Assembly: GCA_040755535.1 (NCBI GenBank)
Contig: JBFMAV010000057.1
Location: forward strand, 1 to 28,414
Length of the DNA stretch: 28,414 nt
Reading direction: 5' to 3'
Source: Aquabacter sp040755535
GTDB taxonomy: Bacteria > Pseudomonadota > Alphaproteobacteria > Rhizobiales > Xanthobacteraceae
Shown here: positions 1 through 8,616 of the stretch, in pieces
How positions within the stretch are numbered: position 1 is the stretch's first letter
How the letters are laid out: each line of letters opens with the position of its first letter
Notes under the pieces: model-generated
Told to the model about the DNA's origin: nothing
The model's input: the letters and a program-made list of their open reading frames with translations, nothing else
The model's database searches: none
Program-made: the position numbers and the translations under genes

Positions 1-878
1 AGACCGGCGGCCGGCATGTGGTGCCGCCGGTCTTCGATCCCGCCCTTATGCTGGCCCTGTTCGAGGCGGAGCGCGGCACGCTCATGCTCTCGGTCCCCAC
101 CATGCTGATCCGGATGCTGGATCATCCCGATGCGCAAACGCGAGATGTTTCCGCCTGGCGGCTCGCCGCCCTGGGCGGGGCGCCGGTGCCGCCGGAACTG
201 GTGCGGCGGGCCGGTGAGCGGTTCGGGGTGAAGGTCGCCATCGGCTTCGGGCAGACGGAAGCCTCCCCCTACCTGACGCACACCGTGCCCGACGATCCCC
301 ACCCCGATTGGATCGAGACCGTGGGCGCGCCGCTGCCGCAGACCGAGATCAAGGTCGTTGACCCAGCCACGGGAGACACGCTGGGCCTTGGCGAGACCGG
401 CGAGATCTGCGCGCGCGCTCCCGGGGTGATGGCCGGCTATTTCGAGAATCCCGGAGCGACGGCCCAGGCGCTCGATGCGCAGGGATGGCTGCACACCGGC
501 GACCTCGGCAGCATGGATTCCCATGGCTATTGCCGCATCGAGGGGCGCCTCAAGGACATGATCATCCGGGGCGGAGAGAACATCTATCCCCGCGAGATCG
601 AGGACGTGCTCTTCACCCATCCCCTTGTGGCGAGCGCCGCCGTGGTCGGTGTTCCCGATGCGGAATGGGGGGAGCAGGTGGCCGCCTTCGTGCAGCCGCG
701 CCCCGGGAGCGCGCTGGATCCCGAAGACTTGTCGCGCTTCTGCCGCACCCATCTCGCCTCGTTCAAGGTCCCGCGCCTGTGGCGCATCGTGGACCAGTTT
801 CCCCAGACCGCCTCGGGAAAGATCCAGAAATTCGTGCTGCGCGAACAGGTGCGCACCCAAAGCCAGGGACAAGTCTGA
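1..878 (+). CDS. Acyl-CoA synthetase / AMP-dependent ligase, C-terminal part (5' end outside window)
   Basis: This is the C-terminal part of an ANL-superfamily acid-CoA ligase, which activates a carboxylic acid through an acyl-adenylate to its CoA thioester in the cytoplasm. The frame is open to the first base of the window (residues T-G-G-R-H-V-V-P-P before the first in-frame GTG), so the true start lies upstream. Motifs visible in order are GFGQTEASP (A5 region), the hinge and A8 region with TGDLG, GRLKDMIIRGGENIYPREIE, and near the C-terminus PQTASGKIQKFVLR, which carries the A10 lysine that drives adenylation. The stop TGA shares one base with the ATG of the next gene (TGATG), so the two are translationally coupled. 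The substrate cannot be read from this fragment. A medium- or long-chain fatty acid, or an aromatic or terpenoid acid, is possible given the HSDL2-like dehydrogenase that follows. Confidence 0.93.
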   Translation, partial: TGGRHVVPPVFDPALMLALFEAERGTLMLSVPTMLIRMLDHPDAQTRDVSAWRLAALGGAPVPPELVRRAGERFGVKVAIGFGQTEASPYLTHTVPDDPHPDWIETVGAPLPQTEIKVVDPATGDTLGLGETGEICARAPGVMAGYFENPGATAQALDAQGWLHTGDLGSMDSHGYCRIEGRLKDMIIRGGENIYPREIEDVLFTHPLVASAAVVGVPDAEWGEQVAAFVQPRPGSALDPEDLSRFCRTHLASFKVPRLWRIVDQFPQTASGKIQKFVLREQVRTQSQGQV

Positions 879-1693
879 TGGCATCGCTGACGGGAAAGAC
901 GTTGTTCATCACCGGAGCCTCGCGGGGCATCGGCCGCGCCATCGCGCTGCGTGCCGCTGCGGACGGGGCCAATGTGGCGATCGCCTCCAAGACCTCCGAC
1001 CCCCATCCCAAGCTGGCCGGCACAATCCATTCCGTCGCTGCGGAAGTGGAAGCCGCCGGCGGGCGGGCGCTGGCCATCGGGATGGATGTGCGCGACGAGA
1101 CAGACATCGCCGCAGCGGTCGCGCGGGCGGCCGATGCCTTCGGCGGCGTCGATATCCTGGTCAACAATGCCAGCGCCCTGTTCCTGGCCCGCACGCCGGA
1201 CACGCCCATGAAGCGGTTCGACCTCATGCACCAGGTCAATGTGCGCGGCACCTTCGCCACCACCCAGGCCTGTCATCCCTATCTGGCGCGCGCCGAAAAT
1301 CCGCACGTGCTCGTGCTCTCGCCGCCCTTGACCCTCGAGCCCGACTGGTTCGCGGACCATTGCGCCTACACCATGTCGAAATACGGCATGAGCATGTGCG
1401 TGCTCGGCATGGCACGGGAGTTCGCGGACGAGGGCATCGCGGTGAACGCGCTCTGGCCCTCCACCATGATCGAGACCGCCGCCACCAAGGCCATGGGCGT
1501 GCCCCAGGCCGGATGCCGCAAGACCGACATCATGGCCGACGCGGCCTACACCATCCTCACCCGCGACGCGCGCACCTGCACCGGCAACTTCTTCATCGAT
1601 CAGGAGGTGCTGGAAGCCCAGGGCGTGACCGATTTCGAGAAATACGCAGTCGTTCCCGGCACGCCGCTGGAGCGCGACCTGTTCGTCGCCTGA
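878..1693 (+). CDS. SDR-family oxidoreductase, HSDL2-like
   Basis: This is a 271-residue classical short-chain dehydrogenase/reductase using NAD(P). The start is the ATG at 878, which overlaps the previous stop codon; the frame stays open further upstream, but only this start gives the normal N-terminus. The cofactor-binding glycine motif TGASRGIG is at residues 12-19 and the NNAS motif at 96-99. The catalytic triad fits Ser148, Tyr164 and Lys168 (YTMSK). The opening GKTLFITGASRGIG, the PxPKLAGTIH stretch and the unusual LSPPL around the catalytic serine resemble the HSDL2 branch. Bacterial members of that branch are often annotated as citronellol/citronellal dehydrogenases or found in acyl-CoA catabolic clusters; this is family knowledge recalled, not searched. 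Coupling to an acyl-CoA ligase suggests oxidation of an alcohol or hydroxyacyl intermediate in one pathway. The exact substrate is unknown. Confidence 0.92.
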   Translation: MASLTGKTLFITGASRGIGRAIALRAAADGANVAIASKTSDPHPKLAGTIHSVAAEVEAAGGRALAIGMDVRDETDIAAAVARAADAFGGVDILVNNASALFLARTPDTPMKRFDLMHQVNVRGTFATTQACHPYLARAENPHVLVLSPPLTLEPDWFADHCAYTMSKYGMSMCVLGMAREFADEGIAVNALWPSTMIETAATKAMGVPQAGCRKTDIMADAAYTILTRDARTCTGNFFIDQEVLEAQGVTDFEKYAVVPGTPLERDLFVA

Positions 1694-1869
1694 GCGAGAC
1701 GGCCGGGCCTGCGGGAGGCAGCACGGGTGTCCCCCGGCTGCGCCCCGGGCATCGCCACTGGCCGTGCGCATTCACAGACAGGTCTTTCTGAAACCGGACG
1801 CAGGCAAGAGCCGGCGTCGGAGACCACACATGCGGCGGCAAAAGACCGCCCACGAGAGGGAGGAAAACC

Positions 1870-3102
1870 ATGCCAGGATTCCATGACCGCCTGCGCCAGG
1901 GCGCGGGCACGCTGGCGCTCGCCGCCATGCTTCTCGCTGCCGGAGGCGCGGCGGCCCAAGTGTCGGACGATGTGGTGCGCATCGGCGTGCTGAACGACCA
2001 GACCGGCCCGCTTTCAGGCTATTCCGGGCCTGGCTCCGCCATTGCCGCGCGCATGGCGGTAGAGGATTTCGGCGGCTCGGTGCTTGGAAAGCCCATCGAG
2101 GTCATCGTCGCGGACCACCGCAACCTGCCGGACGTCGCCGTCAACACGGCGCGCGAATGGTTCGACGCCAAGGGGGTGGATGTCATTTCCGACCTGACGT
2201 CCTCCACCATCGCGCTCGCGGTCCAGAATATCGGACGGGAGAAGGGCAAGGTCATCCTGCATGTGGGCGGGGGCACCGACCGGCTCTATGGCGCGGACTG
2301 CTCGCCCACCGGCTTTCTGTGGGTCTATGACACCTATTCCTTCGCCCGGGGCCTTGGCCTTGCCCTCACCGGAGGGCCGAGCGGAACCTGGTTCTACATC
2401 GCGTCCGACACCGCCTTCGCCAAGTCCATGGAAGCGCAGCTGACCCCGGTCATCGAAGCGGCGGGGGGCAAGGTGCTCGGCGCGGTGAAGCACCCGGTGG
2501 GAACGGCGGACTTCTCCTCCTTCCTGCTCCAGGCGCAGGCCTCGCGGGCGAAGAACATCGCGCTGCTGAACACCGGCGACGACACGGCGAACGCCATCAA
2601 GCAGGCGTCCGAATTCGGCCTTGCCCAGAGCGGGCAGTCGCTCGCGGGAACCGTCATCTATATCCAGACCATCCACGCGCTGGGCCTGTCCGCCGCCCAG
2701 GGACTGAACTTCGTCACCACCTTCTATTGGGATCGCACGGACGCGACACGCGCCTTCGCCAAACGCTTCGCGGAGCGCAATGGCGGGCGCATGCCCTCCC
2801 AGGTCCAGGCCGGCATGTATTCCTCCACCCTCGCTTATCTGCGCGCCGTGAAGGCGGCGGGGACCGACGAGGGCAAGGCGGTGGCGGCGAAGATCCGCGA
2901 GCTTCCGGTGGACGATTTTTTCGCCGAGGGCGCGCGGGTTCGGGCGGATGGGCGGCTGATGAACGACCTGTTCCTCGCCACCGTGAAGACCCCCGCCGAA
3001 TCCAAGGGGCCGTGGGACTATTACAAAATCACCACCCGCCTGAAGGCGAGCGAGGTGATCCGCCCGCTGGAGGCCGGCGGCTGCCCCTTCGTGCAGAAAT
3101 GA
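1870..3102 (+). CDS. ABC transporter periplasmic binding protein, Leu/Ile/Val type (Peripla_BP_6)
   Basis: This 410-residue protein has a signal peptide: a basic n-region, then a hydrophobic core at about residues 11-24, with cleavage likely after the Ala-Ala-Ala near residue 29. The mature protein opens with VVRIGVLNDQTGPLSGYSGPG, the first strand and ligand loop of branched-chain amino acid or amide binding proteins (type I fold). It continues with AARMAVEDFGG and GKPIEVIVADHRN, as expected for that family. Start choice is firm: ATG at 1870 is preceded by GAGGGAGG. A 176-base gap separates it from the dehydrogenase gene, so it may have its own promoter. No permease or ATPase gene follows, so its partners must lie upstream or elsewhere. 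This family often takes up aromatic or other organic acids as well as amino acids, which would suit the adjacent acyl-CoA ligase. Substrate assignment is inference. Confidence 0.93.
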   Translation: MPGFHDRLRQGAGTLALAAMLLAAGGAAAQVSDDVVRIGVLNDQTGPLSGYSGPGSAIAARMAVEDFGGSVLGKPIEVIVADHRNLPDVAVNTAREWFDAKGVDVISDLTSSTIALAVQNIGREKGKVILHVGGGTDRLYGADCSPTGFLWVYDTYSFARGLGLALTGGPSGTWFYIASDTAFAKSMEAQLTPVIEAAGGKVLGAVKHPVGTADFSSFLLQAQASRAKNIALLNTGDDTANAIKQASEFGLAQSGQSLAGTVIYIQTIHALGLSAAQGLNFVTTFYWDRTDATRAFAKRFAERNGGRMPSQVQAGMYSSTLAYLRAVKAAGTDEGKAVAAKIRELPVDDFFAEGARVRADGRLMNDLFLATVKTPAESKGPWDYYKITTRLKASEVIRPLEAGGCPFVQK

Positions 3103-3106
3103 GGCA

Positions 3107-3160
3107 TTGGAGGCTGATCCGATCTGGTTGAACCAACCTGATCGGTGAATCAGCCTCCAA
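3107..3160. terminator. Large hairpin between convergent genes, probable bidirectional terminator
   Basis: A near-perfect 54-base inverted repeat fills most of the gap between the binding-protein gene (ending 3102) and the penicillin-binding protein gene (ending 3184 from the other strand). The outer arms TTGGAGGCTGAT (3107-3118) and ATCAGCCTCCAA (3149-3160) pair over 12 bases. Inside them CCGATC pairs with GATCGG, leaving a 3-base bulge, and GGTTG pairs with CAACC around a 3-base loop. No long T-run follows on either strand, so it is not a textbook intrinsic terminator. Its position makes a bidirectional transcription end or an mRNA 3'-stabilising structure the likely roles. Confidence 0.7.
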
Positions 3161-3183
3161 GAATTGACGGAGACGGCGCGCGC

Positions 3184-5517
3184 TCAGCGCCGGCCGCCCA
3201 GGAACGTGTCCACGAACCAGCGGTCCAGCGTCATCGGCTCCTGCTGGCGCGGCGCCTGCGCGGGCGGCAGCGTGCCCACAACGGCAGGGGGTGCCTCGTC
3301 CGGCAGCGCGCCGGGCGGAAGAGGCAGGCCGATGCCGAAGCCGGGCGAACGCGCGCCGCCTGGCAGGTCGGCCACGGGGACGCCCTGCAAGGCGCCCTTC
3401 ATGTAGCGGCTCCAGATCTCCACCGGCAGATTGGCGCCGGACGCCTTCTTGGCGGGCGAGGAATCGTCATTGCCCAGCCACACCGCGGTCACGAGGCGCG
3501 CCGTATAGCCCACGAACCAGGCATCGCGATAATCCTGCGACGTGCCGGTCTTGCCCGCCGCCTCCCAGCCGGGCAGATCCGCCCGGCGGCCGGTGCCGGT
3601 GATGAGCGTCTCCTCCAGCATCCGGTTCATCATGCCCGCATATTCCGGCGCCATGACGCGCCCCGGCCCGGAAGCCGCGCGGGCATACAGCACGCGCCCA
3701 TCCGCACCCTTCACGGAGTCGATCACATAGGGAATGACGCCAATGCCGCCATTGGCGAAGGGCACATAAGCGGAGGCCAGTTCCAGCACCGACACTTCCG
3801 ACGTGCCGAGCGCGATGGAGGCGTTAGGCTCGAGTTGCGAGGCGATGCCGAGCCGGTGAGCCGTGGCGACCACCGCCTTCGGCCCGACCTCCAGCACCAG
3901 GCGCACCGAGACGGTGTTGAGCGAGAGCGCCAGCGCCTGCTGAAGCGTCACCGGCCCGCGATAATCATGGGTGGAATTCTCCGGCCGCCAGCCCTTGAGC
4001 TGGATGGGCGCGTCCTCGCGCACGGTATCGGGCGTGAGCCCGCGCTCCAGAGCGGTGAGATAGATGAAGGGCTTGAAGGCCGAGCCGGGCTGGCGGCGCG
4101 CCGTGACGGCGCGGTTATATTGGCTCTCCTCATAGGAGCGCCCGCCGATCAGCGCCTTCACGGCACCGTCCGTGTCCAGCGAGACCAAGGCGCCCTGCCC
4201 CACGCCGAACTTCGCCCCCGACTTGGCGAGCGTTTCGGACAGGGCGGCCTGCCCCTGCGCCTGCATGTTGGCGTCAATGGTGGTCCGCACGGTGACGTCG
4301 CCGGAGAGTTCACCCACATAGGAATCCAGTTGGTCCACCACCCAGTCCGCCACATAGCCGATGGAGCCGGGCGCGGAGGGCGGGGCGACCGTGGCGGGGC
4401 GCGACAGCGCCATGGCCTGCATGTCCGGCGTGATCAGCCCTTGCTCGCGCATGGACGCGAGCACCAATGCGGCGCGGTCTTGCGCGGCCTTCAGATTACG
4501 AGTGGGGGCGAGGCGCGAGGGCGCGTTCACGATGCCCGCCAGCATGGCCGCCTCGGACAGTGTCACATTGCGCGCGGACTTGCCGAAATACCGCTGGGCG
4601 GCGGCTTCGACGCCATAGGCGCCGGAACCGAAATAAACCCGGTTCATATAGAGGTCGAGGATCTCCGCCTTGGTGAATTTCTGCTCCAGCCAGAGCGCCA
4701 GGATCACTTCCTGGATCTTGCGGGAGAAGGTGCGCTCCTGGGTCAGGAACAGGTTCTTCGCCAATTGCTGGGTCAGCGTCGAGCCGCCCTGCCGCACACG
4801 GCGGGAGATAAGATTGGCCACAACCGCTCGGCCGAGGCCGACCGGGTCAAGGCCCCAATGCTCGTAGAAGCGCCGGTCCTCGATGGCGATGAAGGCATTG
4901 GGCAGATAGGTGGGCAATTGCTTGAGCGGAACCGCCGCTCCGCCCATGTCGCCGCGCGTCGCGAGCGGCTTTCCGTCCGCCGCCTGGATCATGATGGTGG
5001 GCGGGCGCTTGGGCACCATGAGGGTCTGCATGGGCGGCAGCTTCGCCGCCTCATAGGCGACGATTCCGGCGACGCCGAGCACCAACCAGACGCACAGGAC
5101 GAGCGTCCATTTGATCAGGAAGCCCAGCAGCGAGCGCCGCTTGCGACGACGGCGCGGCGCGCTCTCGCGCGCGCCGGCCTCACGCTTGGTCCGCCCGTGA
5201 GCGGAGCGTTCGGCCCGTTCGGTCGCTGCTTTCGCCTGCGCAATCTTCCCGGCCTCCGGTTTCGTGCGGCCCTCGATCTCGGGCGCGGCCTTGCCGGACC
5301 CGGCACCCCGTCCGCCGCGCCCCGGGGTGTCATCGCCGTCATCCGGCTCCGCCGAGACGGACCGGGCACGCCGGCGCGTGGTCTCCTTCGGCTCCGCCCC
5401 TCCCGCGCGGTCGCGGGCATCAAGGCGAATGTCGAACGGGCTCTCACCCCCGGTCTCGTCGGGCCTGCCGAGACGGGGTTCGCGCCGTTCCTCGTCTCCT
5501 CGTCCGCGCCACGCCAT
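3184..5517 (-). CDS. Class A penicillin-binding protein (PBP1A family), bifunctional transglycosylase/transpeptidase
   Basis: This 777-residue inner-membrane enzyme polymerises and cross-links peptidoglycan in the periplasm. Residues 1-128 are a charged, Arg/Glu/Gly-rich, apparently disordered cytoplasmic tail ending in a basic run (PRRRRKRRS), followed by one membrane segment at about 131-155. The GT51 glycosyltransferase domain follows: EDRRFYEH with catalytic Glu213, GGSTLTQQLAKN at 244-255, and LYMNRVYFGSGAYGVEAAA. The transpeptidase domain has SxxK at Ser479-Lys482 (PGSAFKP), SLN at 532-534 and KTGTS at 656-660. All active-site residues are present. The long basic tail is much longer than in enterobacterial PBP1a and may bind cytoplasmic or DNA partners. 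The gene is divergent from glnD, with a CtrA-type box 59-74 bases upstream of its start. The long plus-strand frame opposite it is a shadow. Confidence 0.96.
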   Translation of the reverse strand: MAWRGRGDEERREPRLGRPDETGGESPFDIRLDARDRAGGAEPKETTRRRARSVSAEPDDGDDTPGRGGRGAGSGKAAPEIEGRTKPEAGKIAQAKAATERAERSAHGRTKREAGARESAPRRRRKRRSLLGFLIKWTLVLCVWLVLGVAGIVAYEAAKLPPMQTLMVPKRPPTIMIQAADGKPLATRGDMGGAAVPLKQLPTYLPNAFIAIEDRRFYEHWGLDPVGLGRAVVANLISRRVRQGGSTLTQQLAKNLFLTQERTFSRKIQEVILALWLEQKFTKAEILDLYMNRVYFGSGAYGVEAAAQRYFGKSARNVTLSEAAMLAGIVNAPSRLAPTRNLKAAQDRAALVLASMREQGLITPDMQAMALSRPATVAPPSAPGSIGYVADWVVDQLDSYVGELSGDVTVRTTIDANMQAQGQAALSETLAKSGAKFGVGQGALVSLDTDGAVKALIGGRSYEESQYNRAVTARRQPGSAFKPFIYLTALERGLTPDTVREDAPIQLKGWRPENSTHDYRGPVTLQQALALSLNTVSVRLVLEVGPKAVVATAHRLGIASQLEPNASIALGTSEVSVLELASAYVPFANGGIGVIPYVIDSVKGADGRVLYARAASGPGRVMAPEYAGMMNRMLEETLITGTGRRADLPGWEAAGKTGTSQDYRDAWFVGYTARLVTAVWLGNDDSSPAKKASGANLPVEIWSRYMKGALQGVPVADLPGGARSPGFGIGLPLPPGALPDEAPPAVVGTLPPAQAPRQQEPMTLDRWFVDTFLGGRR

Positions 5518-5709
5518 GCGATCTTCCGCCCGTCGTCTCTTCGAGCAGACGTGAAAGACCTTCGAATGCGGCCATTTAAGGAGCGGTTAACGGCAGGAGC
5601 GTGGGCATCGCCCCGGAGGTTGCGGAACCCACAGGCCCGTGACCCGGCGGCCACGGACGGGCCTCGCCGCACCGCGCCGTGACGGCGCCCCGCGATTGGG
5701 ATAAACGGG
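5518..5709. promoter_or_regulatory. Divergent promoter region between the penicillin-binding protein gene and glnD
   Basis: These 192 bases must carry the promoters of both divergent genes. The only strong motif seen is the TTAA-N7-TTAAC box listed separately. A weak ribosome-binding sequence (GGAAG on the minus strand) precedes the penicillin-binding protein start. The glnD start at 5710 has only a poor match (GGGATAAACGGG), which leaves its start uncertain. No convincing sigma-70 or sigma-54 promoter pair was found by eye. Confidence 0.5.
5576..5591. promoter_or_regulatory. Predicted CtrA-binding box
   Basis: TTAAGGAGCGGTTAAC matches the CtrA consensus TTAA-N7-TTAAC exactly, with 7 spacer bases at 5580-5586. 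CtrA is the alphaproteobacterial cell-cycle response regulator, and cell-envelope genes are among its known targets. The box lies 59-74 bases upstream of the penicillin-binding protein start codon, a suitable distance for promoter control, and over 110 bases upstream of glnD. In GC-rich DNA a chance full match is uncommon, but binding is inferred only from sequence. Confidence 0.55.
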
Positions 5710-8568
5710 ATGATCCGGCTATGGCCGGCCGAGACCATGACCGGGCCGACCCGGCGACCACGACGAGCACCAGATCGCATGCCGCGCCTCCCCCGCACCA
5801 TCTCCGAACCCTTCCTGGGCACGCGTCTGCGCACGGATGTCATGAAGATCGCGCGGGAGAATGCGGGGCGCGAGGCGGAACTGAAGCGGGCCGTCGTCTC
5901 CCATCTCAAGCAGGCGCTGGCCGATGCGCGCACCGAGGCCGAGCGGCTGCTCCTGGAGGAAGGCTGCGGGCGCTGCTGCTCCCAACGCCTTTCCGCGTTC
6001 CAGGACGCGATCATCGCCTCCGCGCACGAAGTGGCGACCACGATCCTCTACCCGGTGGACAAGCCCTCGCGCGCCGAGCGCATGGCGATCGCCGCCGTCG
6101 GGGGATATGGGCGCGGCATGCTCGCGCCGGGCTCCGACACCGATATCCTGTTCCTGCTGCCCTACAAGCAGACCGCCTGGGGCGAGAGCGTCGCCGAGGC
6201 CATTCTCTACATGCTGTGGGATATCGGCCTGAAAGTGGGCCATGCCACGCGCTCGGTGGAGGAATGCCTGCGCCAGGCCCGCGCCGACATCACCATTCGC
6301 ACCTCCATCCTGGAAGCCCGGTTCCTGGTGGGCGAACGCGACCTGTTCGACGATCTGGAACAGCGGTTCGATTCGGAGGTTGTCGAAGGCTCGGCCGCCG
6401 AGTTCGTCGCGGCCAAGATGGCCGAGCGGGAAGAACGACTGCGCAAGGCCGGCCAGTCGCGCTACCTCGTCGAGCCCAATGTGAAGGACGGCAAAGGCGG
6501 CCTGCGCGACCTCCACACCCTCTTCTGGATCGCGAAATACGTCTATCGGGTGCGCTCCACCGGGGAACTGGTGGCGAAAGGCGTCTTCACCCGGGAAGAA
6601 GCCCGCCTCTTCACGCGGTGCGAGGACTTCCTGTGGTCCGTGCGCTGCCATCTGCATTTCCTGACCGGGCGACCGGAGGAGCGCCTGTCGTTCGACGTGC
6701 AGCGCGAGATGGCGGAGCGGCTCGGCTACACGGAGCATCCCGGCCAGCGCGACGTGGAACGCTTCATGAAGCACTATTTCCTCGTGGCGAAGGAGGTGGG
6801 GGACCTCACCGCCATCCTGTCCGCCGCGCTGGAAGCGCGCCACGACAAGCCGGTGGCGCGGCTGAAGGGGGTCATGGACCGCCTGCGCAAGGGCTCCGCC
6901 CGCACCAAGCTGAAGGAGAGCCCGGACTTCGTCATCGACCATGACCGGCTCAATGTGGCCGACGATCAGGTCTTTGCCCGCGCCCCGGTCAATCTCATCC
7001 GCATGTTCCAGATCGCGGACAAGCGCAACCTGGCCTTTCATCCGGACGCAATGCGCCTTGCGGCCCGCTCGCTCTCGCTGATCAATGCGGAGCTGCGCGA
7101 GGACCCGGAAGCCAACCGGCTGTTCATGGATGTTCTGTGCTCAAAGAATGATCCCGAGCCGGTGCTGCGGCGCATGAATGAGGTGGGCGTGCTCGGCCGC
7201 TTCATTCCCGAGTTTGGCCGCATCGTCGCGATGATGCAGTTCAACATGTACCACCATTATACGGTGGACGAGCATCTGCTGCGCTGCATCGGGATCCTCT
7301 GGGAAATCGAGCAAAAGACCAGTCCCGAGAACGGTCTTGCCAACGATCTCATGGCAACCATCAAGCAGCGGCATTTGCTCTATGTGGCGCTGCTGCTGCA
7401 CGACATCGCCAAGGGGCGGCCCGAAGACCATTCCATCGCCGGGGCGCGGATCGCGCGACGGCTGTGCCCGCGGCTCGGCCTCTCGCCCGCGGAAACCGAG
7501 ACGGTGTCGTGGCTGGTGGAGCAGCACCTCGTCATGTCCACGGTTGCCCAGTCCCGCGACCTGTCGGACCGCAAGACGATCGAGAACTTCGCCGCCGTGG
7601 CGCAGAATCTCGACCGCATGAAGCTGCTGTTGATCCTCACCACCGCCGATATCCGCGCGGTTGGCCCCGGCGTGTGGAACGGCTGGAAGTCCCAGCTTCT
7701 GAAAACCCTCTATTACGAGACCGAGCCGGTCCTTACCGGCGGCTTCTCGGAAGTGGACCGGGGCAAGCGGGTCGAGGTGGCGCAGACGCAGTTGCGCCGC
7801 GCGCTTTCGGATTGGACCGACGACGCCTTTTCCGCCTATGCCGCACGCCATTACCCGCCCTATTGGCTGCGCGTCGATCTCGACACCAAGGTTCGCCACG
7901 CGCGCTTCATCGCCGAGGCCGAGGCGAAGGGGCAGGCGCTGTCCACCCGCGCGGACCTGGAAGGTACACGCGGCATCACCGAACTCACCGTGCTCGCCCC
8001 CGACCATCCCAAGCTGCTGGCGGTGATCGCCGGCGCCTGCGCGGCCACCGGCGCGAACATCGTGGATGCGCAGATCTCAACCACCACGGACGGCCTCGCG
8101 CTGGACACCATCGCGCTGCGCCGGGCGTTCGATCGCGACGAGGACGAGATGCGCCGGGCGCAGCGCGTGTGCGATGCCATCGAGCGGGCGCTGGTGGGCG
8201 AAGTGCGCCTGCCGGAAGTGATCGCCCGCAAGACCCCGAAGGGCCGCCGGACCTTCTCCGTGGAGCCCGAGGTCACGGTGAACAATTCCTGGTCGAACCG
8301 GCACACGGTGGTCGAAGTGTCGGGCCTCGACCGCCCGGGCCTGCTGTTCGAGCTCACAACCACCTTGTCCCGGCTGAACCTCAACATCGCCTCGGCGCAC
8401 GTTGCCACCTTCGGCGAGCGGGCGGTGGACGTGTTCTATGTCACGGACCTGATGGGGGCAAAAATCACCAGCGCGGCGCGCCAGTCGGCCATCCGCCGCG
8501 CCCTGATCACGGTGTTCGAGGGATCGTTCGACGAGGACGAACCGGAGCGTCGGCTCGCGCGTGCCTGA
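5710..8568 (+). CDS. glnD: Bifunctional [protein-PII] uridylyltransferase / uridylyl-removing enzyme GlnD
   Basis: GlnD is the cytoplasmic nitrogen sensor. It adds UMP to PII proteins when glutamine is low and removes it when glutamine is high. The 952-residue product has the full four-part architecture. The nucleotidyltransferase domain has GGYGRG at residues 131-136 and metal-binding Asp143 and Asp145 (GSDTD), followed by the GlnD-specific NVKDGKGGLRDLHTLFW. The HD hydrolase domain has HDIAKGRPEDHS with His564-Asp565. Two C-terminal ACT domains cover about 756-835 (ELTVLAPDHPKLL) and 865-940 (VVEVSGLDRPGLLFELTT). The length is usual for rhizobial GlnD. The start is uncertain: ATG codons at 5737 and 5779 are also in frame, and none has a strong ribosome-binding site. 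No PII gene or other nitrogen gene is adjacent, and its neighbour here is a cell-wall gene. Confidence 0.96.
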   Translation: MIRLWPAETMTGPTRRPRRAPDRMPRLPRTISEPFLGTRLRTDVMKIARENAGREAELKRAVVSHLKQALADARTEAERLLLEEGCGRCCSQRLSAFQDAIIASAHEVATTILYPVDKPSRAERMAIAAVGGYGRGMLAPGSDTDILFLLPYKQTAWGESVAEAILYMLWDIGLKVGHATRSVEECLRQARADITIRTSILEARFLVGERDLFDDLEQRFDSEVVEGSAAEFVAAKMAEREERLRKAGQSRYLVEPNVKDGKGGLRDLHTLFWIAKYVYRVRSTGELVAKGVFTREEARLFTRCEDFLWSVRCHLHFLTGRPEERLSFDVQREMAERLGYTEHPGQRDVERFMKHYFLVAKEVGDLTAILSAALEARHDKPVARLKGVMDRLRKGSARTKLKESPDFVIDHDRLNVADDQVFARAPVNLIRMFQIADKRNLAFHPDAMRLAARSLSLINAELREDPEANRLFMDVLCSKNDPEPVLRRMNEVGVLGRFIPEFGRIVAMMQFNMYHHYTVDEHLLRCIGILWEIEQKTSPENGLANDLMATIKQRHLLYVALLLHDIAKGRPEDHSIAGARIARRLCPRLGLSPAETETVSWLVEQHLVMSTVAQSRDLSDRKTIENFAAVAQNLDRMKLLLILTTADIRAVGPGVWNGWKSQLLKTLYYETEPVLTGGFSEVDRGKRVEVAQTQLRRALSDWTDDAFSAYAARHYPPYWLRVDLDTKVRHARFIAEAEAKGQALSTRADLEGTRGITELTVLAPDHPKLLAVIAGACAATGANIVDAQISTTTDGLALDTIALRRAFDRDEDEMRRAQRVCDAIERALVGEVRLPEVIARKTPKGRRTFSVEPEVTVNNSWSNRHTVVEVSGLDRPGLLFELTTTLSRLNLNIASAHVATFGERAVDVFYVTDLMGAKITSAARQSAIRRALITVFEGSFDEDEPERRLARA

Positions 8569-8616
8569 GGCGCACGGCACGAGAGAAGGCCAACGGCCCG
8601 CGCGGTCAATCTTCGG

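Noticed and set aside
3145..5682. An 845-codon plus-strand frame opposite the penicillin-binding protein
   Set aside because: Composition is Arg/His/Gly-rich with no recognisable family, while the minus strand encodes every catalytic motif of a class A penicillin-binding protein.
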